64,000 bases of DNA from Mucilaginibacter sp. CSA2-8R (GTDB lineage Bacteria; Bacteroidota; Bacteroidia; Sphingobacteriales; Sphingobacteriaceae): the NCBI RefSeq assembly GCF_038806765.1, contig NZ_CP152389.1, positions 3,224,001 to 3,288,000 of the forward strand, given 5' to 3'. Under the pieces are notes generated by a model. The model was not told the origin of the DNA, did no database searches, and saw only the letters and a list, made by a program, of their open reading frames with translations. Of this stretch, positions 41,727 to 50,726 are shown in pieces (the first letter of the stretch is position 1; every line of letters begins with the position of its first letter). Position numbers and translations under genes: made by a program.

Positions 41727-41833
41727 AAAAGAGAATTAATAAAGATGTAAATATATAAAATAATGCATGCGATGTATGTTGCACCGTATGCAAAAGAGCT
41801 ATTTGGAGTACTATTAGGCCATTATTTGGCGGT

Positions 41834-42829
41834 TTACTGCAGGGAGTTAACATTGCCCGAAATGCTGTTAACGGTTACTGCATAACGCTTAGGTTTTATG
41901 CCCCAGTGCTGCTCAAAAACCCTGGCAAAGTGGCTCAGGTTGGTAAACCCTAACTGGTAGCCAACCGCGGCTACGGTTAAACGCCCGCTGCGCAGCAATT
42001 GTGCCGCTTGCTGCATACGCGCCCATTGGTAATACTCAAACACACCCCTGCCAAAAGTTTGCTTAAACAGTTTGCGCAATTTAGGTTCGCTCATGTGTGC
42101 CCTGAGTGCCAGGGTGGCAATCTGGGGCGGTATACCGGGGTTGGCTTGCAAATCTGCCTTAACTGCATAAATGGCTTTTATATCCGCTATATGCATGTTG
42201 CCTGCAGGTACGTAGTCGCGCTGCATTATTAAGCTAAAAATGTGATGCAGCAGTTCCTGGCATTTGAGTTTGTGATAGGTATTTTCAAGTGCTTCGGGCA
42301 GATGGTTTTGCAGCATGTCACCGGCACTGTTAATTATTGCAGTTGATATGCCGCTCTCGATCACAAAATTTTCGCCGGCCTGCAGCACCGCCTTTACAAC
42401 CGGGTGTTGGATATGCCCAAACAACTGTTGCAGATATGGCATGGATACCGCAATGGTTATGCTGCCAAAAGCGGTATGCGAAGGCATAGCCATAACAGCT
42501 GATGCCGCATGGCGGCAAATGAGCAGGTTGGCTTGCTCGGGCACCAGTTTGCCGACCGGATCAGCAGGCGATGGTAAAACGCCGCTGAGCATAAAAATGA
42601 TATCCTCCTGCACCTCGGCAAACTCGTTGGTGCGCTCTACAGTAATATCCTGGTGCAAATGATAGTTGCGAATCATCATCCTCAGTTCGCGCCCCCAGGC
42701 AAAACCGGTGAGGTAACCGGCGCCTTTGCTTTCGGGAATATAGATAAACCGGCCTTTTACGTGAGCGCCAATGGCTTTGGCAAAAGCGTACGCTATGCCG
42801 CTACCCGTATCTGTAACTGCAATTTTCAT
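41834..42829 (-). CDS. AraC-family regulator
   Basis: A 331-residue protein whose C-terminal 100 residues carry two helix-turn-helix motifs: IATLALRAHMSEPKLRKLFKQTFG and VAAVGYQLGFTNLSHFARVFEQHWG. The N-terminal 220 residues are a sensor part I do not recognise. It is divergent from the Tet(X)-like monooxygenase at 42911 with 81 bases between the starts, so it likely controls that gene. Ligand unknown. Confidence 0.92.
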   Translation of the reverse strand: MKIAVTDTGSGIAYAFAKAIGAHVKGRFIYIPESKGAGYLTGFAWGRELRMMIRNYHLHQDITVERTNEFAEVQEDIIFMLSGVLPSPADPVGKLVPEQANLLICRHAASAVMAMPSHTAFGSITIAVSMPYLQQLFGHIQHPVVKAVLQAGENFVIESGISTAIINSAGDMLQNHLPEALENTYHKLKCQELLHHIFSLIMQRDYVPAGNMHIADIKAIYAVKADLQANPGIPPQIATLALRAHMSEPKLRKLFKQTFGRGVFEYYQWARMQQAAQLLRSGRLTVAAVGYQLGFTNLSHFARVFEQHWGIKPKRYAVTVNSISGNVNSLQ

Positions 42830-42910
42830 TCACGACTATTTTTTGATTAACAGCGGCTATTTTACATCTAAAAGTATGCAGAATTTTGCTGACACCAAAT
42901 AGATAAGGTT

Positions 42911-44104
42911 ATGATTACAAATAATTTGCTGACAGGTAAACAAGTGGCCATCATAGGCGGCGGTCCGGGTGGCTTGACCCTGGCCCGGCTATTACAGCAA
43001 CAAGGCGTTAGCGTAAAGGTATATGAGCGCGATGCCGACCCATCTTACCGCCAGCAGGGATCCACGTTAGATCTGCATTACGAGTCGGGGTTAAAAGCCA
43101 TACGGTTAGCCGGACTAATGGACCAGTTTAAGCAAAGCTACCGTCCAGGTGCCGAACGGATAACCTTGGTTGACAACAACGCCGTAATCAGATATACCGA
43201 ACGTGACCAGCCACCCGGTACGGACCTTGAAAGCCCTGATGCACGACCGGAAATTGACCGCGGCCCGCTACGCGACCTGCTCATTGCATCGCTACAGGCA
43301 GACACCATTGTGTGGGGTGCGCAGTTTACCGGCCTAACCACCAATGGCCAAGGCTGGACCTTGCATTTTAAAAACGGCACCGATACTTATGCTGATCTGG
43401 TGGTGGCGGCCGATGGGGCCAACACCAAGGTACGCCCGTATGTAACCCCTATAACGCGCATTTACTCGGGCATTACTATTGTGGAAGGCAACATTTACAA
43501 CGCAGCTGTAAATGCCCCACAATTATGGCAGCTTACTAATGGTGGTAAAATATTTGCCCACTGGGCCGGTAAAACTCTGGTGCTGAGTGCCAAAGCCGAA
43601 GGCTCGCTATCATTTTACACCATCACCCGCGAACCCGAAAGCTGGGCACAATCGCCGGGTATCAACTTTAATCATAAAGACGAAGTGTTTGCCTGGTTTA
43701 AAACCCGCTTTGCCGACTGGAGCGCTATCTGGCATGAGATTTTTGAAACCGATGATTCGTACTTTGTGCATCGCCCGCAATATTATTTTCCGCTAAACCA
43801 AGCCTGGCAAAGCCAAACCAACATTACTTTACTGGGCGATGCCGCGCACCAAACACCCCCATCCGGCGATGGCGTTAACCAGGCTATGTTAGATGCCGTG
43901 GAGTTATGTGATGCGCTGTGTTTGCAGTCACACCACAGCTTGCAACAAGCCATCGCTGCTTACGAGCACAGCATGCTTACGCGTACTGCGGCCGTTAACC
44001 AAGACGCGCTGCACATGGTGGATGCCATGCTGTCCGATGATAACTTACAGTTTATGCTCGATTTTTTTTGCCCTCCGCCTACTGAAGGTGGAGCTTTTGA
44101 TTAG
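42911..44104 (+). CDS. Tet(X)-like FAD-dependent monooxygenase
   Basis: A 397-residue flavoprotein. Its layout follows Tet(X): GKQVAIIGGGPGGLTLARLLQQQG, VYERDAD, GSTLDLHYESG, the substrate-side EIDRGPLRDLLIASLQ, DLVVAADGANTKVR and the second FAD motif LLGDAAHQTPPSGDGVNQAM, with a C-terminal helix. Tet(X) enzymes hydroxylate tetracyclines with NADPH and oxygen, but many chromosomal relatives act on other compounds. Key flavin residues look intact. Activity on tetracycline cannot be claimed from sequence alone. Confidence 0.88.
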   Translation: MITNNLLTGKQVAIIGGGPGGLTLARLLQQQGVSVKVYERDADPSYRQQGSTLDLHYESGLKAIRLAGLMDQFKQSYRPGAERITLVDNNAVIRYTERDQPPGTDLESPDARPEIDRGPLRDLLIASLQADTIVWGAQFTGLTTNGQGWTLHFKNGTDTYADLVVAADGANTKVRPYVTPITRIYSGITIVEGNIYNAAVNAPQLWQLTNGGKIFAHWAGKTLVLSAKAEGSLSFYTITREPESWAQSPGINFNHKDEVFAWFKTRFADWSAIWHEIFETDDSYFVHRPQYYFPLNQAWQSQTNITLLGDAAHQTPPSGDGVNQAMLDAVELCDALCLQSHHSLQQAIAAYEHSMLTRTAAVNQDALHMVDAMLSDDNLQFMLDFFCPPPTEGGAFD

Positions 44105-44160
44105 TTTGGTTGTATATGTACTGTATAAATAGTAAAAAGTTTAGTTGAGGCATACAATTA

Positions 44161-44204
44161 GCTTAGGTGGCACGGCCGGAGCCCCCCGGCAGTGCCACTT
44201 AAGC
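44161..44204. terminator. Bidirectional hairpin between convergent genes
   Basis: GCTTAGGTGGCACGGCCGG pairs with the run ending TTAAGC at 44204: stems GCTTA/TAAGC, GTGGCAC (44167-44173)/GTGCCAC (44192-44198) and CCGG/CCGG, with two mismatches. It lies between the convergent monooxygenase and DUF2807-like genes. No long T-run follows, so it may be a REP-like element serving as terminator. Confidence 0.55.
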
Positions 44205-44274
44205 CAGTTAGTAAAACCTGCCTCCTCCTAAAATTTTAATAAGCCTGATAATTTCTCGATACATGGCTTTAATG

Positions 44275-45000
44275 TTAAGGCTGTACAAAAAGTTTAACAG
44301 GTGCAGCGTGCAGCATCAGCGATGCACTGTCTGAGATGTGGTTAATGCTTTTGGCTACGCTTTGGCCGTACAACGTTAACACACTTTTGCCTTTAACATT
44401 TAAATCAGCTAACCCTATTTTGTTATTATCGGTAATGGTTAGTAAGCCCCGGCCTGCTTTATCATCACCCAAAAGTGTATTTAACCGGTTAAGCTTATTG
44501 TTATCGAGCAAAATAAGGGTGCGAAAATTAGCCCTTACACCTAAATGAGGTTGCACAAATCCCGTAATTTTAGTGCGAATGTACGGGTCGTAATTATCAA
44601 TAGCTTCCTGAGTACCTTTTACGGCCGGGCCACCGGCTACCACACTATCTATATCGGGGCAGGTAATAATGATAGAATTATCGTAATAATAGTCTCGCTT
44701 TGGCAACGTTGATTTCTTGATGCTTAGTGTACGGCCATCGCTGGTAATTTTAAGCATATCTTCTACGTCGGGCCGTACCCAAACCTGATACTTAGCATCA
44801 TGTTTTATTTGTATTCCCATAAAATCTGCCGCCTGGTTATTTACTATTTTAAAGTTGCTAAGGTTGAGCTTATGCATGCCGTAATACGGACTTCTGAACT
44901 CGCCCTGGGTGTATACTTTTTTTAGTGCAAAGTTGTAGCCCACCAAACAGGCCAGGATGATGAGGCCTACAGCCAGTAAAAGTTTATTACTTGTTTTCAT
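44275..45000 (-). CDS. Membrane-anchored GIN-like (DUF2807) protein
   Basis: A 241-residue protein with one N-terminal helix (residues 7-24) and a beta-solenoid-like exported part. Short strands repeat (LLTITDNNKIGLADLNVKG, SVLTLYGQSVAKS), as in the GIN/DUF2807 group. Its start is 8 bases after the GntR stop, so it is the last gene of the ABC operon at 46183. Function unknown; it may sense or coat the envelope. Confidence 0.65.
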   Translation of the reverse strand: MKTSNKLLLAVGLIILACLVGYNFALKKVYTQGEFRSPYYGMHKLNLSNFKIVNNQAADFMGIQIKHDAKYQVWVRPDVEDMLKITSDGRTLSIKKSTLPKRDYYYDNSIIITCPDIDSVVAGGPAVKGTQEAIDNYDPYIRTKITGFVQPHLGVRANFRTLILLDNNKLNRLNTLLGDDKAGRGLLTITDNNKIGLADLNVKGKSVLTLYGQSVAKSINHISDSASLMLHAAPVKLFVQP

Positions 45001-45008
45001 GATACAGG

Positions 45009-45383
45009 TTATTTAGGAAAGTTTTGATTGATAAATTGTTGATACTGCTGCTGTACCTCGTCGAGCGAAATATCGAGCAGGTATAAGCTCCTGAAAAAGT
45101 CGGGCAGTTCTTGCTGCATAAAGCGTTCCTTGCGCTGCACTTTAATTTTTTCAAGGGCATCGGCTGTTACAAATAGCCCTAAGCCGCGTTTATTAAATAC
45201 AACGCCCTGATTTTGCAGGTACTCGTAGGTGCGCATTACGGTGTTGGGGTTTACCTGCAGCTCAACTGCCAAGTCGCGCACTGATGGTATTTTTTGCTCG
45301 GGCAACCATTTTCCCAGCGATATATGGTCGCTCACGTACGCTGCTATCTGCAGGTATATGGCTTCTCTGTCGTTAAAATTCAT
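45009..45383 (-). CDS. GntR-family regulator, YtrA type
   Basis: A 124-residue regulator with the short YtrA-type layout. The winged helix has AIYLQIAAYVSDHISLGKW, KIPSVRDLAVELQVNPNTVMRTYEYLQNQGVV and FNKRGLGLFV. A helical C-terminal tail (about residues 70-124) serves dimerisation and no ligand domain is present. It sits between permease and DUF2807-like genes of its own operon. A TAGTGTA...TACACTA dyad lies just upstream of the operon, matching the operator style of this family, so negative autoregulation is likely. Confidence 0.92.
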   Translation of the reverse strand: MNFNDREAIYLQIAAYVSDHISLGKWLPEQKIPSVRDLAVELQVNPNTVMRTYEYLQNQGVVFNKRGLGLFVTADALEKIKVQRKERFMQQELPDFFRSLYLLDISLDEVQQQYQQFINQNFPK

Positions 45384-45389
45384 AGAGCT

Positions 45390-46172
45390 TTAAACCTCCT
45401 TTTCCTTAAGTTTAAAATAGGCCGTAGTCCACAACAAAATTGCTATTGCTACTAACACCACGGCTGTACTAATAGCGTAGCCCACGCCTGTTACACCAAT
45501 GTTGTAGTAATGACCATGCTCTGTAAATGAGGTACCCAAAAACGGTATTGCTCCCCGTGCATCGGGCTTAATTAAACTACGGAGCATTATATTGTTAAGC
45601 ACCGTTAACAAAAATGCACAGGCAAACACCACAAAACTGGTTTTTATAAAATGAAGCTTTTGGAAATAAACGGCACCCCAAAATGCAGCAGCGTGCAGCA
45701 ATATGTACACAATAATGGCTACATAAATTTTCTGGTCAATAGCAAAAATGTTGATCATCTCGTTGTCGTCTTTTTGATAGGGCGCACCTATAGAAAACAA
45801 AAAACCATCAACCAAAAAGAATACACCTATAAACACCAGTTGATAAACGACAAAGGTGTAAATCCACGATACCAGGTACTTTTCAAAATGTGATACCGGC
45901 AGCGTTAACACGGGTATGGCCTGCTTTTTTTCGCTCAGGTAGGTAAAGCTTAAACTGGTAAAAATGGCACCGCATACTAAATAAAAGAAAACAAAAACGT
46001 TGGCTTGCGCTCTTAGGGACAAAGCGCCCTTGTTGATGTTCCAAAAAAAGCCCAGGCAAACCAGTAACAGCCCGGCTAGTACTGCTATAGACAGCAGGTA
46101 AGTTTTTAAATGCTCAACGGTGTGTTTTTGATATAACCGCGCAAAGCGGCCCGGTTCAAAAGTATTGTTCAT
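45390..46172 (-). CDS. ABC transporter permease subunit
   Basis: A 260-residue protein with six hydrophobic segments (about residues 20-40, 55-78, 105-130, 150-170, 180-200, 230-250). It shows no signal peptide. It lies 10 bases after the ATPase gene and 6 before the GntR gene, so it is the membrane partner of that ATPase. It resembles short ABC-2-type permeases of YtrB/YtrC-like operons. Substrate unknown. Confidence 0.85.
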   Translation of the reverse strand: MNNTFEPGRFARLYQKHTVEHLKTYLLSIAVLAGLLLVCLGFFWNINKGALSLRAQANVFVFFYLVCGAIFTSLSFTYLSEKKQAIPVLTLPVSHFEKYLVSWIYTFVVYQLVFIGVFFLVDGFLFSIGAPYQKDDNEMINIFAIDQKIYVAIIVYILLHAAAFWGAVYFQKLHFIKTSFVVFACAFLLTVLNNIMLRSLIKPDARGAIPFLGTSFTEHGHYYNIGVTGVGYAISTAVVLVAIAILLWTTAYFKLKEKEV

Positions 46173-46182
46173 AAGGTTCAGG

Positions 46183-47007
46183 TTATTTTAATAAGTTAAT
46201 CAATTCTTGGTTATTGCTGATAATGGCATTAAAAAGCAACTCCATATCTACCTTGCTGTAAGTGCCGGTAGTATTGGGTACCATAGCGTTAAGTCCGGCC
46301 ATGCCCTCTTCGGCATATAAATAATCGGTGCTGCCGGCAGGCAGGGTAACAAACGACACTCGGTCGGCAATCTCATCCAGCTCTTTAGCTACCACAATTT
46401 GCCGGTTATGCAGTACCAGTAAAGTATCAATCAAGTTATTTAAATCGCGCACTTGGTGGGTGGATATAATAAAGCAACGCTCATCGGTAAGGGCTGAGGC
46501 CATAATTTTACGAAACTGGGTTTTAGACGGAATATCCAGTCCGTTGGTAGGCTCATCCATAATAAGCAGCGAGGTGTTGGTGGCCAGCCCAAATGCTATC
46601 ATCACTTTTTTTTGCTGACCGTAAGATAGCCGGGTGAGCACCTCGTTGGGTTGCACATCAAACTCGGCCAGCATGGCGTTAAATTGTTCGGTATCAAACC
46701 TGGGATAAAAATGGGCGGTAGCCTTTAAAAACTGGACAGTTGTAACTGCAGGCAAATAAACTTCTTCAGGCACAAAAAACAATTCCTGCAAAAAGGCAGG
46801 CTGCCGCTTGCCGGCTACCCAACCGTTTACCGTGCAGCTCCCCTCCTGCGGAAATACCAAACCGGCAATGTTTTTTAACAGGGTTGATTTTCCGGCCCCG
46901 TTTTTACCCAGCAAGCCATAAATATGGCCTGGCAGTAGGTTTAGGTTCAGGTTTTCGAAAAGCACTTGCTTGCCGTAACCAAAAGACAATTGTGATATGC
47001 TAACCAT
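46183..47007 (-). CDS. ABC transporter ATP-binding protein
   Basis: A 274-residue ATPase with Walker A YGLLGKNGAGKSTLLKN, signature TRLSYGQQKKVMIAFG, Walker B LLIMDEPTNGLD and the H-loop IISTHQVRDL. A C-terminal extension of about 60 residues is present. It is first in the operon ATPase-permease-GntR-DUF2807, which is like the envelope-stress YtrBCDEF systems. The promoter and operator are described at 47010-47065. Confidence 0.95.
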   Translation of the reverse strand: MVSISQLSFGYGKQVLFENLNLNLLPGHIYGLLGKNGAGKSTLLKNIAGLVFPQEGSCTVNGWVAGKRQPAFLQELFFVPEEVYLPAVTTVQFLKATAHFYPRFDTEQFNAMLAEFDVQPNEVLTRLSYGQQKKVMIAFGLATNTSLLIMDEPTNGLDIPSKTQFRKIMASALTDERCFIISTHQVRDLNNLIDTLLVLHNRQIVVAKELDEIADRVSFVTLPAGSTDYLYAEEGMAGLNAMVPNTTGTYSKVDMELLFNAIISNNQELINLLK

Positions 47008-47009
47008 TA

Positions 47010-47065
47010 TAGTGTATTAGTTATATAGTACACTACAAATGTAAACAGCAAAATGTTATTTCCAA
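47010..47065 (-). promoter_or_regulatory. Promoter and GntR operator of the ABC operon
   Basis: On the minus strand TTG (complement of 47063-47065) and TACATTTG (complement of 47036-47043) are 19 bases apart. The dyad TAGTGTA (47010-47016)/TACACTA (47029-47035) starts directly after the -7 box and covers the predicted start site and the leader up to the ATG. A bound repressor there would block transcription. Confidence 0.7.
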
Positions 47066-47307
47066 ATATTATATTTTATTTTTTTGAGAGTTGATTATCG
47101 AACAATGATACTTGCGCAATTACTTATTAATCAGCACTTGATCCATTTTCAACTGCGGTAATCTTTGTTAGCATTCATATTTGCTAAGTGATGTAGAATT
47201 TCTGATGTGTGCAGCAAGCGTTTAAATGATGAATTATTAACACAGGAGTTTTTTGTTGCATTATATTCCGGCAGATCAGCGAATAACGGCAATGCCTTCA
47301 AATAAAA

Positions 47308-47331
47308 AATCCTCCCTTAAGGGGAGGATTT
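47308..47331 (-). terminator. Hairpin between marR and the ABC operon
   Basis: AATCCTCCC (47308-47316) pairs with GGGAGGATT (47322-47330) with loop TTAAG. On the minus strand it is flanked by an A/T run. It is of the same class as the hairpin at 25871-25894. It lies between the marR stop and the next operon on the minus strand. No gene is seen in the rest of 47066-47412. Confidence 0.6.
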
Positions 47332-47412
47332 CGGTGATATTTCTTTCTGAAAAATCTTACGCATAATTGCTTAGTGCAACGGGCTGCACACCAGCCCAAA
47401 TTTTTTGTGCAG

Positions 47413-47865
47413 CTATTTAATCAGCCTCAATAGTAAATTATCAAATACCGGTTTGTCCTGAACCACATTTTTAAAAAAGTCATCATCTACCTTATTAACT
47501 ATTACATAGGCGTCCCGCAGCAAATCTGTGCCTTTACTGGTAATTTTTAATTGCTTGGCACGGCTATCGTCCGGATCTTTAACCCGCTCCAACAGCTGCT
47601 TTTTTTCTAAAACCATCAACACTTTCGAGGTCATCATTTTGTCGGTATTAGCATAATCTGCCAGTTGCTGTTGGGTAACCGCTTGCTGTTTTTGATTTAA
47701 CCAGTACAAGCCTGCCATTAAAGAAAACTGCGTTAGGGTGAGCCCAAATTTGCCTAAGGCGCGGTTCATGCTCAACTGCCATTGCATGGTTACCTGCCAA
47801 AGCAGGTATCCGCTATTTTCTTCAGGCTGGGTATAAGTAAATACCGGACGTTGATTATCCATCAT
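47413..47865 (-). CDS. MarR-family regulator
   Basis: A 150-residue protein with the MarR winged helix. It has LTQFSLMAGLYWLNQ, VTQQQLADYANTDKMMTSKVLMVLEKKQLLERVKDPDDSRAKQLKITSKG (helix-turn-helix and wing with the DSRAK signature), then a dimerising C-terminal helix. MarR proteins usually repress a neighbouring efflux or redox gene; here the neighbours are a VOC protein and an ABC operon, neither clearly linked. A dyad upstream at 47893-47906 may be its own operator. Confidence 0.93.
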   Translation of the reverse strand: MMDNQRPVFTYTQPEENSGYLLWQVTMQWQLSMNRALGKFGLTLTQFSLMAGLYWLNQKQQAVTQQQLADYANTDKMMTSKVLMVLEKKQLLERVKDPDDSRAKQLKITSKGTDLLRDAYVIVNKVDDDFFKNVVQDKPVFDNLLLRLIK

Positions 47866-47892
47866 TTTTATATGCTTGATGATTTGTGAGTA

Positions 47893-47906
47893 TTTAAGTT
47901 CTTAAA
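47893..47906. promoter_or_regulatory. Palindrome upstream of marR
   Basis: TTTAAGTTCTTAAA is a 6-2-6 dyad, 28 bases before the marR start. It is a candidate binding site for MarR itself, though AT-rich dyads also arise by chance. Confidence 0.4.
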
Positions 47907-48027
47907 AACAATTTACAAAATAAAAGCACCGCGGTCATTTCCGTTGTTAATCGCTGTATCACTTGCTGTTGTTTACTATACTTGCGGTAAAACAGTAAGG
48001 GCAGCCAAAATGGCTAACTCACTTTTG

Positions 48028-48399
48028 TTAATCTTCTTTGGTTTCCTGCAAAGTTATAGCGTAGCCATCAGGATCTGCAATAACCAAAATTCTGCCAAAC
48101 GGTGTTGGGTGAATATCTTTTACTATGGATATCTTTTCGCGGTTTTTTGTTAAAAAGCTGTCCAGATTACCCACACTAAACCAAACGGCTACGCCCCACC
48201 CCAGCAAATTAGCTTTGGTAAGCTCAATCATCGGTTTACGGATGGCGAAAGCCGCCCCATTCTTTTGCTCAAAAACAATGGCGTCGGGTGGCGTTTTCGG
48301 CACCGGTTTAAAGTCTAAAATTTCTGTATAAAATTTTCCGGATGCTTCGAGATTACTAACCTGAAGCGAAACAAAGCTGAGTTGTGTTGGATTTGACAT
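48028..48399 (-). CDS. VOC-family (glyoxalase/bleomycin-resistance-like) protein
   Basis: A 123-residue protein with the two beta-alpha-beta-beta-beta modules of the VOC fold. Strand 1 is PTQLSFVSLQVSNLEASGKFYTEILDF and the second half has LGWGVAVWFSVGNLDSF, HPTPFGRILVIADPDGYAITLQE. The usual metal ligands are not all visible: there is no clear His in strand 1 and a Glu only in the last strand. It may bind or modify a small molecule. It stands alone upstream of marR on the same strand. Confidence 0.88.
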   Translation of the reverse strand: MSNPTQLSFVSLQVSNLEASGKFYTEILDFKPVPKTPPDAIVFEQKNGAAFAIRKPMIELTKANLLGWGVAVWFSVGNLDSFLTKNREKISIVKDIHPTPFGRILVIADPDGYAITLQETKED

Positions 48400-48745
48400 T
48401 TAATTTTGTAAATAGTAGTTACGACTACTAAATTAGATATAGTTTACACATTGTGTAATTATTTCTTGCTTTTTTTTTGCGCCTGTCAAAAGGTTACCTC
48501 TCAGTGTATACAATCAACTCAAAAGAAATGGAGTAATAATGTAAATTGATAGCTCCATCTTTTATTGCAGTAGTATTTGCTCGTTTTTAAGCTTACAGAT
48601 GCAGCTAATTGTTTCAACTCCTCCTTTTGGGGGCTGGGAGGCTCGGCCTTAGGCGGCCTGACAATTTGACAACCAACCACCCATTGGTACAGGCATTGAT
48701 ACAAAGCGGGAGTAAAAAGACTATCACATCTAAAAAAATAAGCAT
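48400..48745. other. Intergenic region between VOC gene and htpG
   Basis: About 350 bases without a supported frame. A CTCCTCCTTTTGGGGGCTGG motif at 48617-48636 resembles the flanks of the CTCC-type hairpins seen elsewhere in the window. No heat-shock operator of the CIRCE type was seen before htpG. Confidence 0.5.
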
Positions 48746-50629
48746 ATGCAAGAAAAAGGCACGATTTCGATTCACACCGAAAACATTTTTCCGATTATTA
48801 AGAAATTCCTTTACTCTGATAACGAGATATTTTTACGCGAGCTGGTTTCGAACGCCGTAGATGCTACTCAAAAAATTAAACGTTTATCATCACTTGGCCA
48901 GTACAACGGCGAGTTGGGCCAGTTGCAGGTTGAGGTAGCGTTTGATGAGGCTGCCAAAACCATCACGATATCAGATAATGGTTTGGGTATGACGGCTGAT
49001 GAAATAAAAAAATACATCAACCAGATTGCTTTCTCGGGTGCTACCGAGTTTATGGAGAAATTTAAAGAGGCTAAAGATGCGAACGAGATCATTGGCCGCT
49101 TTGGTTTAGGTTTTTACTCGGCCTTTATGGTGGCCGATAAGGTAGAAATCCAAACCCTGTCTTACCAGGATGGTGCCGAGCCGGCCCGCTGGATTTGCGA
49201 TGGCAGCACCGAGTTTGAAATTACCGAAGGCAGCCGCACTACCCGCGGTACTGATGTAATTTTACATGTTAATAAAGAGTCGGAAGAGTTTGTAAACAAG
49301 GCTAAGCTGCAGGAGATCCTTGATAAATACGCTAAGTTTTTACCGGTACCTATTAAATTTGGCACCAAAACAGAGCAGGAACCTGATGGCGAAGACGAAG
49401 AAGGTAAACCTAAATATACCAGCGTTGAAAGTGATAACATCATCAACGAAACCAACCCCATCTGGACCAAGGCCCCTTCTGAATTAAAAGACGAGGATTA
49501 CCTGGCCTTTTACAAAGAACTTTATCCGTTCTCGGAAGACCCACTGTTCTGGATTCACCTGAATGTAGATTATCCGTTTAACCTGACTGGTGTATTGTAC
49601 TTCCCTAAGGTTAAAAACGACTTCGAGTTTCAGCGAAATAAAATTAAATTGTTCTCGCGCCAGGTGTTTATTACCGACGAGGTAAAAGATATTGTTCCGG
49701 AATTTTTAATGCTGCTGCATGGGGTGATTGACTCACCTGATATTCCGCTGAACGTATCGCGCAGCTTTTTACAGGCCGACAGCAACGTTAAAAAAATCAA
49801 CACCTATATTACCAAAAAGGTGGCTGATAAACTTAGCGAACTGTTTAAAGCCGACCGCAAGGCTTACGAAGAAAAATGGAGCGACATTGGCCTGTTTGTA
49901 AAATATGGCTACATCAGCGATGACAAGTTTCAGGACAAAGCCAAGGACTTTGTGTTGTTAAGCAACACCAACAAAGAAAACTTTACCCTGAACGAGTATA
50001 AAGAGAAAGTTGCCCCGGTACAAACCGACAAAGACGGACAACTGGTATACCTGTACACCAACGAGCCTTTAAAACAAGACTCGTTTATCCAGTCGGCCAC
50101 TAAAAAAGGTTATGATGTGCTGGTGATGAACTCACCTATAGATAACCACTTTGTGGGTCAGTTAGAGCAAAAACTGGAGAAAACATCGTTAAAACGTGTT
50201 GACGCCGACGTTGCCGACAAACTGATTAAGAAAGACGACGCCCCAGCCACCGTATTAACCGCCGACCAGGAAACCCAGGTGAAAAACATTTTTGAAAAAG
50301 CCATCACCAAACCGGGCTTTAAGGTAGAGCTGGAAAGCTTAAACCCTGACGAGTTACCGGTAACTGTAACCATGGATGAGTTTATGCGCCGCATGAAAGA
50401 CATGGCCCAAATGGGTGGCGGCATGGGCTTTTACGGTAACCTGCCCGACAACTATAAAGTAGTAGTAAACGGCAACCACAAATTGGTGAGCCGCATTTTA
50501 GAAAGCGATGACGAAGCTACACAAGGTCAGTTAGCTAAACAAGCTTTTGATTTAGCACTACTTTCGCAAGGCTTGCTTACCGGCAGCGAACTTACCGAGT
50601 TTGTTAACCGCAGCGTAAACCTGATATAA
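48746..50629 (+). CDS. htpG: Molecular chaperone HtpG (Hsp90)
   Basis: A 627-residue protein of full Hsp90 length for bacteria. The ATPase domain has LYSDNEIFLRELVSNAVDA, ISDNGLGMT, FSGATEFMEKF and FGLGFYSAFMV with the nucleotide-binding Glu, Asp and glycines. The middle domain has GVIDSPDIPLNVSRSFLQ with the catalytic Arg region. The C-terminal dimerisation domain ends at QGLLTGSELTEFVNRS. It uses ATP to remodel client proteins in the cytoplasm. The spacing to the upstream gene suggests its own promoter. A strong terminator follows. Confidence 0.98.
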   Translation: MQEKGTISIHTENIFPIIKKFLYSDNEIFLRELVSNAVDATQKIKRLSSLGQYNGELGQLQVEVAFDEAAKTITISDNGLGMTADEIKKYINQIAFSGATEFMEKFKEAKDANEIIGRFGLGFYSAFMVADKVEIQTLSYQDGAEPARWICDGSTEFEITEGSRTTRGTDVILHVNKESEEFVNKAKLQEILDKYAKFLPVPIKFGTKTEQEPDGEDEEGKPKYTSVESDNIINETNPIWTKAPSELKDEDYLAFYKELYPFSEDPLFWIHLNVDYPFNLTGVLYFPKVKNDFEFQRNKIKLFSRQVFITDEVKDIVPEFLMLLHGVIDSPDIPLNVSRSFLQADSNVKKINTYITKKVADKLSELFKADRKAYEEKWSDIGLFVKYGYISDDKFQDKAKDFVLLSNTNKENFTLNEYKEKVAPVQTDKDGQLVYLYTNEPLKQDSFIQSATKKGYDVLVMNSPIDNHFVGQLEQKLEKTSLKRVDADVADKLIKKDDAPATVLTADQETQVKNIFEKAITKPGFKVELESLNPDELPVTVTMDEFMRRMKDMAQMGGGMGFYGNLPDNYKVVVNGNHKLVSRILESDDEATQGQLAKQAFDLALLSQGLLTGSELTEFVNRSVNLI

Positions 50630-50654
50630 CGATTAGCATTCTTTAAGTTGTTTT

Positions 50655-50699
50655 AAAGCACGTCACTGCCCAATTTGGAGCAGCGACGTGCTTTTTTTT
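50655..50699 (+). terminator. Rho-independent terminator of htpG
   Basis: AAAGCACGTC (50655-50664) pairs with GACGTGCTTT, and an inner CTGC pairs with GCAG; the stem is followed directly by eight T. It stands 26 bases past the htpG stop. Confidence 0.9.
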
Positions 50700-50726
50700 A
50701 TGCCGATAGGTTGAGGGCCTTCGGCA

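Noticed and set aside
47370..47400. GGGCTG/CAGCCC hairpin followed by TTTTTT on the plus strand
   Set aside because: It would terminate plus-strand transcription, but no plus-strand gene ends there; probably chance next to the marR stop.
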